In this document: one piece after another, positions 25,678 to 33,258 of the stretch
How positions within the stretch are numbered: position 1 is the stretch's first letter
How the letters are laid out: each line of letters opens with the position of its first letter
Assembly (NCBI GenBank): GCA_035399845.1
Contig: DAOPJV010000008.1
Span: forward strand, 93,190 to 157,189
Source of the DNA: ECT2AJA-110-A sp035399845
Lineage (GTDB): Bacteria > Planctomycetota > Phycisphaerae > UBA1845 > UTPLA1
Reading direction: 5' to 3'
DNA: 64,000 nt
Position numbers and translations under genes: made by a program
Notes under the pieces: model-generated
What the model was told of the DNA's origin: nothing
The model's input: the letters and a program-made list of their open reading frames with translations, nothing else
Database searches by the model: none

Positions 25678-28377
25678 ATGAAGCGACCACTCTATTACAC
25701 GTTCGGCAATCACATGCACTGGGTCGACATGCAGTGGCTCTGGGGCTACGACGTGCTGCCCGGATGTGTCGATGACATGCTCCGCCTCATTGAGCAGACC
25801 GGGGCGCGCGGAAACGTCAACTTCGACGCCGTCGGCTACGAGAAAATGGCCGCCGAATGCCCGGAGGCGCTGAGCCGGCTGCGGCGCGCCGTCGAGGCGG
25901 GCGTCGTCGAACCCGTCGGTTGTTCCTACGGCCAGCCCTACGGGCTGTTTCACGGCGGCGAGTCCAACATTCGGCAGTTCACGCTGGGCGTCCGATCGAC
26001 ACATCGACTGCTCAATCGCCGACCGACAACCTTCTGGGAGGAGGAGTTCTACTTCTTCGACCAGTTGCCACAGATGCTGCGGCGTTGCGGCTTCAGCGGC
26101 GCCTGTCTCTTCTTTCAATGGACGTGGCATACGCCCGAGCTGCCGACGGAGAACGCCGCTTTGATTCACTGGCGGGGGATCGACGGATCGACGCTGCCGG
26201 CGGCCCCGAGAAACGCGCTGAATGTGCATCAGTGGCCGGAGGACTTTGATGGCCTGCTCGCTCAGGGCCTGATCAATGAACTCAACGTACCGGCGGTCGT
26301 GCAATGGCTCGAGCTCATGCCCAGCAGGGACTGGATGTGTCGCAGCGAGGTCCTGCTGCCTCGCCTGACGGAATTGATGTCTGATGAGCGATTCGACGTT
26401 CGCCCGCGCACGGCCGGCCAGCTGATCTCGGAGCTACGGACACATTCGGGCGAAGGCGACACCGGCGTCGCCGAACCGCGCCGGTACCATCCCGACGACG
26501 TCTGGCACGGAATGACGCTCGGCAAGAACGCCGATCGACATCCGCGCACGAGCCGAAGGACGGAACGAATGATCCTTGCCGCCGAGTCAGCGAGCGCCGT
26601 GGCGAGCCTGCTGGGGCGTCCCTACGCGTCGTGGGATGTCTATCCGACGTGGGAGCTCGACGAGGCCTGGCGCGAACTGCTCGCGGCCCAGCATCACGAC
26701 AACCACGAATGCGAGGGCCTGTGCGGCTTCGTCGGCTATCAGCAGATGGCGAAGGCGCAGGACATTGCAGGAGAGGTCCTGAGCCGTGTGAACGCCCATC
26801 TGGAAGATCGATCGATGGGCCCGGTATCTCTGAATCCCCTGGGCTGGTCGCGACGAATCGCCCGTGATGTCGAGGATGACGCGGCGCCCGAAGGCTACGC
26901 CCGCATTGGGGTCGAGATTCCGCCATTCGGCTATGCGGGGCGGACCAACGTCGGGGCGCCGGAGTCCGCCGCGTCGATCTCACGTGACGGTTCGATCTAC
27001 ACACTGTCGCGCGACGGAATCGAAGTCGACGTCGATGTCGAGTCGGCGAGGATCCTCCAGATTCGAGGACCGTCACATTCGGCCGGGGCGCTTGATCCGC
27101 AGGCGCCGCTGCTTGACATGCGCAGCGTGATCGAAGGCCGGACCCGCTCCCTGCCACGTGTCATTGAGATGGACGTGAGTGATCCCGCCAGCGGACTTGA
27201 CCTGTTCCTGGACGAAGACTGTCTGCGTGATGACGAGACGCCACGACTCGGCGCCGTTGCGACGGGTCGCAACGCCTACATCAATATCTCGATTCCGCCC
27301 GGTGGGATTGGCGTCGATGTGATCGTTCGCGGTGTCGATTGCTGGGCGCGTCCGGATCCTGGTCTGCGCTCGGCGTTGCGCATGCCGATCGTTCCCGCTT
27401 TTTCCGTCGCGGCGATCCGAGCGGATTCACCTTACGCGTTCAGCGAGGTCCGCGGCGGCGGGCGCGTCTGTCGCAAGTACCCCGAGGGCGACTGGATGAC
27501 GTCGCCGCAGTGGTTCGAACGCGTCGATGGCTCCATCATCAGCCACAGCGCGCTCGACCTGCTCGCGGCCGATGGGACGGGTCTGCTTGTCCTCCATAAT
27601 GGTTCGCAGCAGTGGTTTCGTACGAGCGCGGGCGTCGAGGTTGTCGTGAACGCCTACGACCCCTGGGACGAACGGCGCTATGAGCCGGATTTCGAACAGG
27701 ACATCGCATTTCGGTTCACGCCTCACGGCGGACTGCGGGATGTGCAGCGGGCCCGGCTTGCCATGGAATTCCTGCAGGACGCGGACGGCGAGCTGCAGCG
27801 ACTTGAGAATCGTCAGCTCTTTCACGCGATCGGCTCGCGCCCCGTTGGCGGTGGCGGCGCGCCGGCGTCGCACCCGATTCCGACATCCTGGGCGCCGATC
27901 GCCATCCGCGGCGCCGACAATGTTCTCTGCCATGCGTTCTATCGAGAATCGATGAAGGCCGGTGAGAATCTGCCGGACTGGGCCGGGCATGAGATGGCGA
28001 GACGTTCAGACGGCGCCTGTACACATCCGTTTGTGCTTCGCCTTGTCGAGTGGGATGGTCAGCCCGCCGAGGTCAGTCTGGCGTTTCCGGGCGCCATTGC
28101 GTCCGCGGCGAAAACCAACCTCATGGGTGAAGTCGGCGCAGACGTCGGAGGTGGCGAGGACACCGGATGGCTCACGCCTGCGACGGCGACACCCCCTGAA
28201 TCCTCGCGGGACGAGCAGTCTTCGATCGAATGGTCGCAGGTCAGCGTCACGCTCAAGCCTCGCGAAATCGCAACGATCATGCTCGACCTGCAGGTCGGCA
28301 GAAAGGCGTGGCGGAATCTGGATGAGAAGCGACAGGTCTGGGCGACGGTCCACCGCACCACTGAGGATGGCCGATGA
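25678..28377 (+). CDS. GH38-like glycoside hydrolase (alpha-mannosidase superfamily) with altered active-site motif
   Basis: 899 residues without a signal peptide. The order of motifs follows GH38: an N-terminal metal motif 'HMHWVDMQWLW' (H12, H14, D17), a nucleophile region 'WEEEFYFFDQLPQML', a helical-domain motif 'QHHDNHECEG' (H339-H340-D341), and a long C-terminal beta domain. In aligned GH38 enzymes the nucleophile and zinc ligand is an Asp eight residues before the LPQ-type motif; here that position is E122. The HxD metal motif is also one residue longer (HWVD). The protein may therefore have an unusual specificity, or belong to a separate subfamily. The ATG at 25678 is used; a GTG at 25669 is also possible and neither has a clear ribosome-binding site. 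The next gene overlaps its stop. Confidence 0.75.
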   Translation: MKRPLYYTFGNHMHWVDMQWLWGYDVLPGCVDDMLRLIEQTGARGNVNFDAVGYEKMAAECPEALSRLRRAVEAGVVEPVGCSYGQPYGLFHGGESNIRQFTLGVRSTHRLLNRRPTTFWEEEFYFFDQLPQMLRRCGFSGACLFFQWTWHTPELPTENAALIHWRGIDGSTLPAAPRNALNVHQWPEDFDGLLAQGLINELNVPAVVQWLELMPSRDWMCRSEVLLPRLTELMSDERFDVRPRTAGQLISELRTHSGEGDTGVAEPRRYHPDDVWHGMTLGKNADRHPRTSRRTERMILAAESASAVASLLGRPYASWDVYPTWELDEAWRELLAAQHHDNHECEGLCGFVGYQQMAKAQDIAGEVLSRVNAHLEDRSMGPVSLNPLGWSRRIARDVEDDAAPEGYARIGVEIPPFGYAGRTNVGAPESAASISRDGSIYTLSRDGIEVDVDVESARILQIRGPSHSAGALDPQAPLLDMRSVIEGRTRSLPRVIEMDVSDPASGLDLFLDEDCLRDDETPRLGAVATGRNAYINISIPPGGIGVDVIVRGVDCWARPDPGLRSALRMPIVPAFSVAAIRADSPYAFSEVRGGGRVCRKYPEGDWMTSPQWFERVDGSIISHSALDLLAADGTGLLVLHNGSQQWFRTSAGVEVVVNAYDPWDERRYEPDFEQDIAFRFTPHGGLRDVQRARLAMEFLQDADGELQRLENRQLFHAIGSRPVGGGGAPASHPIPTSWAPIAIRGADNVLCHAFYRESMKAGENLPDWAGHEMARRSDGACTHPFVLRLVEWDGQPAEVSLAFPGAIASAAKTNLMGEVGADVGGGEDTGWLTPATATPPESSRDEQSSIEWSQVSVTLKPREIATIMLDLQVGRKAWRNLDEKRQVWATVHRTTEDGR

Positions 28378-29297
28378 TGACGCCCGGGCGCCAACAACGC
28401 GTCTGTGTCGTGGGCTCGATCAATATCGACCTCGTCATGTGCGCGCCGCAGTTTCCCGTGGCCGGGGAGACGCTGCTGGGTGGACCTTTTCAGCGGCATC
28501 CCGGTGGCAAGGGCGCCAACCAGGCCGTGGCCGCCGCCCGATGCGGCGCTGCCGTCACAATGATCGGCGCCGTCGGTGATGACGACTTCGGCGGCTTCAT
28601 GCGCGAGACGCTTGGCGATGAGCGAATCGACATTCGAAACGTGGCCATCATCGACGGAGCGCATACCGGCGTCGCCCAGATCGTCGTGGACGACGCGGGC
28701 GAGAATCAGATCATCGTCGCGCCGGGCGCCAATTATGCGTTGACGCCGGAGAATCTGTGCAGCGACGCGATCGCCGCGGCGGACATCCTGCTGATGCAGC
28801 TGGAAATCCCGATGGACGTGGTGATCGCTGCGGCCGCGCTGGCAAAATCCGCGAATAAGCGGGTGATCCTGAACGCCGCTCCGGCCGCGGTCCTGCCGAG
28901 CGAGCTGATCCGGAACATCGACGTCCTCGTCGTCAACGAGCGCGAGGCGGCGACCATCTCGCGCGCGGAGAATGCGCCGCCGGGCGACGTCGCGATGCGA
29001 CTGGAATCGATGGGCGTCGCCACGTCGGTCATTACGCTGGGGGCGGCCGGCGCATTCGCACGGCATTCGGGCGATGCGTTTGCGATTGAGGCGCCGCAGG
29101 TGGAATCGGTCGATTCGGTTGGCGCGGGTGACGCATTCGTGGGGGCAATGACGGCGTCGCTTGCAGGGAATGAGTCATTGGAGACCGCGCTTCGCTTTGC
29201 ATGTGCGGCGGGCGCCATCGCCGTGACGCGAAATGGCGCGATCCCGTCGCTGCCTCATCGTGAAGAGGTGAGCCGTCTGGCCGCGCCGCAATCATGA
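28374..29297 (+). CDS. rbsK: Ribokinase (PfkB-family sugar kinase)
   Basis: 307 residues with the full ribokinase layout. The N-terminal substrate motif reads 'VVGSINIDLVM' and 'GGPFQRHPGGKGANQAVAAA'. The C-terminal PfkB signature 'DSVGAGDAFVGA' has the catalytic base D253 and the anion hole GAGD. It phosphorylates ribose or a similar pentose/ketopentose at C5 with ATP in the cytoplasm. Its start overlaps the stop of the GH38-like gene (ATGATGA), so the two are coupled. Beside an isomerase that could make D-ribulose, this kinase may act on a ketopentose rather than on ribose itself; sequence alone cannot decide. Confidence 0.88.
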   Translation: MMTPGRQQRVCVVGSINIDLVMCAPQFPVAGETLLGGPFQRHPGGKGANQAVAAARCGAAVTMIGAVGDDDFGGFMRETLGDERIDIRNVAIIDGAHTGVAQIVVDDAGENQIIVAPGANYALTPENLCSDAIAAADILLMQLEIPMDVVIAAAALAKSANKRVILNAAPAAVLPSELIRNIDVLVVNEREAATISRAENAPPGDVAMRLESMGVATSVITLGAAGAFARHSGDAFAIEAPQVESVDSVGAGDAFVGAMTASLAGNESLETALRFACAAGAIAVTRNGAIPSLPHREEVSRLAAPQS

Positions 29298-29310
29298 CAG
29301 GAAGGGAAAC

Positions 29311-30486
29311 ATGGCGTTCATCACTCACATTCCCGGCACGCAGCCCGTTCTTCCACCCGAGAAGCTGACGAACGCCCTGGGCGTGGGCGTGCTGGGCCTG
29401 CATGAAGGCCGGACGCTTCTTTTTGCAATGAACACGCGCTGCGCGAGCGTCCGCTCTGTCGCGGGCTGCGATCTGAGCGACGAGAAGATCGCGGCGTCAA
29501 GACGGGAATACCCCGATCTCTTCTACACGACGGATTACGCGGCGATGCTTGCGCGCGACGACGTCGACGTCGTCGCGATCTACACGCCGGACGCGTACCA
29601 CGCCGACCATATCGTTCAGGCGTTCGAGGCGGGAAAGCACGTCATCAGCACGAAGCCACTCGTGAATCGTCTTGATGACGCGGCCAGAATCCTCGAAGCG
29701 GGGCGTCGAACGGGCGGAAGGCTCATCGTCGGCCAGAGTACGCGGTTCTTCGAACCCTTCCGTCGTCAGCGCACGGCGCTGGAGAAGGGCGACTTCGGTG
29801 GCCTGGCCGGCATCGAACTTGTTGACGCGCATTACATTCATCGAATGGACTGGTATTACCGCAAGTCTCCGTGGGCGGCGACGGACTCGGACTGGGTGTT
29901 CCTCGGGATGAGTCATCCGATCGATCTGGTTCGCTGGTATCTCGGCCGCATCCGCCAGGTGAGCGCGTACGGATTCAAGTCCGCGATGGGACGGCAGTTC
30001 GATCTCAGGGGAAACGATGTGTGCATCGCGAACTTCGTCGCTGAAGACGGGCGTGTGGGTCGCGCCATGGGGCACTACGGTTGTCACGAGCTGCCGCGGG
30101 CGCGCAACTGCATTGAATGCATGCTCTATGGTGTCGGCGGATCCTCTCTCGCGCGATACCACGACATGCAGTACATACACACCGGATCGGCGAAACCTGA
30201 ACGCGATGGCCGATTCGACGCCGGCGAACTGGAGGAGATTGTCGAAGACTGTCTCTACGCCGGCCGGCATTACTACTTCAACAGCGAAGTACACGGCATG
30301 CACTACGGCGAGTTCGCCAACTATGCGGACTACTTCGGCTCGGCGATTCTCGAAAAACGGGACTACTCACCCGATCTTGAGGAAGGCGTCGAGACCTATT
30401 GCGTGATGGAAGCCGTCCGTCGCAGCGCTGAGACGGAGAAACCCGTCGACGTTCTGCCCCTGCTGGAAGAAGTGGGGCTTCGCTGA
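29311..30486 (+). CDS. Gfo/Idh/MocA-family NAD(P)-dependent oxidoreductase
   Basis: 391 residues. The N-terminal Rossmann domain starts at 'ALGVGVLGLHEGRTLLF' and shows 'DVDVVAIYTPDAYHADHI' and 'EAGKHVISTKPLV', the family's EKP motif with Glu replaced by Thr but the catalytic Lys kept. The C-terminal alpha/beta domain has 'GMSHPIDLVRWYLG', where His is the usual active-site residue. GGAAGGG just before the ATG gives a good ribosome-binding site. It begins 13 nt after the kinase. Such enzymes oxidise or reduce sugars, inositols or their acids with NAD(P); in glycan operons they often act on released monosaccharides. The substrate is unknown. Confidence 0.87.
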   Translation: MAFITHIPGTQPVLPPEKLTNALGVGVLGLHEGRTLLFAMNTRCASVRSVAGCDLSDEKIAASRREYPDLFYTTDYAAMLARDDVDVVAIYTPDAYHADHIVQAFEAGKHVISTKPLVNRLDDAARILEAGRRTGGRLIVGQSTRFFEPFRRQRTALEKGDFGGLAGIELVDAHYIHRMDWYYRKSPWAATDSDWVFLGMSHPIDLVRWYLGRIRQVSAYGFKSAMGRQFDLRGNDVCIANFVAEDGRVGRAMGHYGCHELPRARNCIECMLYGVGGSSLARYHDMQYIHTGSAKPERDGRFDAGELEEIVEDCLYAGRHYYFNSEVHGMHYGEFANYADYFGSAILEKRDYSPDLEEGVETYCVMEAVRRSAETEKPVDVLPLLEEVGLR

Positions 30487-30525
30487 TCGGCGCAGGGCGC
30501 CGCGGAAGTCTGCGTGGAGGGAGTC

Positions 30526-32532
30526 ATGATCGTCTCAGTTATCACTTTGGGTTTCTTCGCGATGGCGCCGGCGGCGTCCGACGGGAACATCCCGAAAGTC
30601 ACGTACGAGTCGTTGCTCAGAGAGATGGGCGACGCCGAGGCGATCGCTCGATGGCCCGAGCCGGCCTATCGCTGCGCACAGGCCAGCAGTTATGACCGAG
30701 ACGCCAGATCGCCCACGGAAAACTGGTTTGCCAACACCGATCGGGGCCAGTTCCTGCGATCCGAGGAAAAGGAGGGTCGCACGGAATGGGTGCTGATGGA
30801 CGCGGAAGGGCCCGGCGCCGTCGTGCGATTCTGGTCCGCCAATCCCTGGGACGCGGGTGTCGTGAGAATCTATCTCGACAACGCCGACACGCCCGTGATT
30901 GAAACGCCCATGGAGGATCTGCTGGGGGGAACATGGCGCATCGGCGCGCCGCTGTCCGCAATCCGATCGCGTGGATGGAATCTCTACCTGCCGATTCCTT
31001 ACGCCAGACACTGCAGGATTACAGCGGACAAACGCGATTTCTATTACCAGGTGAACTATCGAACGTACACGGAGCCCGCGGAGGTCGAGACCTTCTCCCT
31101 GCCCGTGTTCGAGCGCGGTCGAGGGGCGCTGCGAAGCGCCGTGGAAACGCTGTCGTCCGTGGGCTTGACGTCGAGCGGGCCGCGTCTTCCTCACGTGAGT
31201 GACGCCAGGACACTGAATCCGGGGGAATCGCTCACGCTCGAGCCACAAACGGGCCCCGGCGTCATCAAGTCACTCACAGTGCGACTGGGCGCGGAGAATA
31301 TGGATGAAGCCTCAAGGAAGCTTGTTCTGCGAGCGTCATTCGACGGCGAAGAGACGATCTGGTGTCCCGTCGGCCAGTTCTTCGGCGCAGGGCTCGGCGC
31401 CCATCCCTATCAGAGTTGGCGCTCTTCCGTCTCGGAAGGTGGCGTCATGCGATCCGACTGGCCGATGCCCTTTTCGAAAGACGCCAGACTGACTCTGGAG
31501 AATCTCGGCGACGCGCCCGTTGATGTCGACGCTCGTGCGACTGTGGGGCATTGGGACTGGGATGAGCGTTCGATGTATCTCAACGCCACCTGGCGATCGC
31601 AGTTTCCCGTGAAGACCGCCGAGAAATCCGACTGGAACTACGTGGAGATTCAGGGGCGCGGCGTGTTCGCAGGCGATGTGCTTTCCGTTGGCAATCCTTC
31701 AACCGCCTGGTGGGGTGAAGGCGACGAGAAAATCTATGTCGATGGCGAGACCTTCCCTTCGCACTTCGGCACGGGAACGGAAGACTATTACGGCTACGCC
31801 TGGTGTGACTGGCATGTCTTCGACGCGCCATTCCATGCGCAACCCCGCGTCGACGGTCCGGTCAATTTCGGCAACACAACCGTCCTGCGCACTCGCGCCC
31901 TGGACGCCATTCCGTTTACCACATCCCTGAAGTTCGATATGGAAATCTGGCATTGGCGGAAAGTGGAGATGGCGTACGCCGTCGCCACGTTCTTTTATGC
32001 CGGGGCGGGCGCGTCGAACAACCGCGTCGCAGATCGGAAACCGCAGTCGCTTGATGTCCCGAAAATCGATCCGCCACTCAAACTTGCCAACGCCATCGAA
32101 GCGGAGTCGATGGAGATCGTCGCCAGGCCGGCGGACGCCGGCGTCCGCGTGGAGGGAAACTGGCATGATTGTGAATGGAGTGGCGACGCACAACTGTGGA
32201 TTGGACTGCCTCGCATCGGCGACGCCGTTACGCTGCGCGGCGCGACGCCGATGACCGGGCGGTTCAGGGTGATCCTCAGAGCGAGCCGCTATCCAGACTA
32301 CGGGATCATTGCAGTATCGTCTCACGGTAAGAGGCTCGGCGAAACGATCGACCTCTGGCGGGAGAAGGGCCTGAAGCACACGGGCCCGATCGATCTCGGC
32401 GAGGTCGAGTTCCGCAACGAACGGCCCGAGTTTCGCATCGAAGTGGTTGGCGGCAACCCCGAGGCGAAGAACAGCGGTACCTTTGTTGGCGTCGATTGTT
32501 TCGTACTTCAGCGGGTTCCGGCGGAGATCTGA
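30526..32532 (+). CDS. GH172 (DUF2961) glycoside hydrolase, exported form
   Basis: 668 residues from the ATG at 30526, which has GGAGG about five nt upstream; a GTG at 30514 is less likely. The signal peptide 'MIVSVITLGFFAMAPAAS' suggests export. The DUF2961 motifs are 'WWGEGDEKIYVDGE' and 'FGTGTEDYYGYAW', with E398 and E419 exactly 21 residues apart as in characterised GH172 enzymes. The protein is much longer than the cytoplasmic paralogue at 20329 because of an extra N-terminal beta-sandwich half (about 90-230) and a C-terminal carbohydrate-binding-like module (about 520-668, 'GNWHDCEWSGDAQLWIG'). It is last in the operon. A likely division of labour is first attack outside the cell by this enzyme and completion inside by the other. 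Confidence 0.87.
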   Translation: MIVSVITLGFFAMAPAASDGNIPKVTYESLLREMGDAEAIARWPEPAYRCAQASSYDRDARSPTENWFANTDRGQFLRSEEKEGRTEWVLMDAEGPGAVVRFWSANPWDAGVVRIYLDNADTPVIETPMEDLLGGTWRIGAPLSAIRSRGWNLYLPIPYARHCRITADKRDFYYQVNYRTYTEPAEVETFSLPVFERGRGALRSAVETLSSVGLTSSGPRLPHVSDARTLNPGESLTLEPQTGPGVIKSLTVRLGAENMDEASRKLVLRASFDGEETIWCPVGQFFGAGLGAHPYQSWRSSVSEGGVMRSDWPMPFSKDARLTLENLGDAPVDVDARATVGHWDWDERSMYLNATWRSQFPVKTAEKSDWNYVEIQGRGVFAGDVLSVGNPSTAWWGEGDEKIYVDGETFPSHFGTGTEDYYGYAWCDWHVFDAPFHAQPRVDGPVNFGNTTVLRTRALDAIPFTTSLKFDMEIWHWRKVEMAYAVATFFYAGAGASNNRVADRKPQSLDVPKIDPPLKLANAIEAESMEIVARPADAGVRVEGNWHDCEWSGDAQLWIGLPRIGDAVTLRGATPMTGRFRVILRASRYPDYGIIAVSSHGKRLGETIDLWREKGLKHTGPIDLGEVEFRNERPEFRIEVVGGNPEAKNSGTFVGVDCFVLQRVPAEI

Positions 32533-32595
32533 GAGGCGCCGGACGCGTTGCTGATGCGATGGGTCGCGGTTCGGCGTTGCTGATTGGTCGACGGA

Positions 32596-33258
32596 CTACG
32601 CTCGGTTCGCGAGTATCTCAAGCATCGACTCGCACGTCAGTTCGCGCAGAGACATCGCGCTGAGGGCGACGTTCTTCTCGTTCATGGCGGAACCGACCGC
32701 GACGCACGCCATGCCAGCCCTGCTGGCCGCCTCGACACCCGCCGCGGCGTCCTCGATCACGACACAGTCCTTTGGCGCGAGGCCAAGTCGCTCAGCGGCA
32801 ATGAGGAATACCTCGGGATCGGGTTTTGATCGCGCGGCGTCGTTGCCATCGGCCCATGCGTCGAGCCGCGATGTCAGTCGCAGTTTCTCCAGGATGAGTG
32901 GGGCGTTTCGGCTGGCGGACGCGACGGCCGTTCTGACGCCGCGCGCCCGCAGGCCGTCGAGCATCTCGGATGCGCCGGGAAGCAGATCCTCCGCCGACAG
33001 CTCCTCCAGGAACTGACGATAGCGCTCGTTCTTCCGTTCGGCCATCACCGCCTGCGCCGCGTCGTCATAGGACTTCGTTGCGCGTTCCAGGATGACGCGC
33101 AGGCTCTCCATCCGGCTCACGCCGCGCAGGCGATGATTGATCTCGCGATCAAAGGGAATTCCCTCGGCGTCCGCCAGTTCCTTCCAGGCGCGATAGTGCA
33201 GCTCGTCGGTTGAAACGAGCACGCCGTCCAGGTCAAAGATCACGCCTCGGATCGTCAT
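32596..33258 (-). CDS. pgmB: Beta-phosphoglucomutase (HAD superfamily)
   Basis: 220 residues. The HAD motif I is 'VIFDLDGVLVSTDELHY' with nucleophile D9 and acid/base D11; motif II is 'TAVASASRNAP'; motif III 'KPDPEVFLIAAERLG'; motif IV 'VIEDAAAGVEAASRAG'. The cap has 'RLRGVSRMESL', typical for beta-phosphoglucomutase. It converts beta-glucose 1-phosphate to glucose 6-phosphate. It follows the GH65 phosphorylase with a 4-nt overlap (ATGA), the classic pairing in which the phosphorylase supplies its substrate. It converges with the glycan operon. Confidence 0.93.
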   Translation of the reverse strand: MTIRGVIFDLDGVLVSTDELHYRAWKELADAEGIPFDREINHRLRGVSRMESLRVILERATKSYDDAAQAVMAERKNERYRQFLEELSAEDLLPGASEMLDGLRARGVRTAVASASRNAPLILEKLRLTSRLDAWADGNDAARSKPDPEVFLIAAERLGLAPKDCVVIEDAAAGVEAASRAGMACVAVGSAMNEKNVALSAMSLRELTCESMLEILANRA

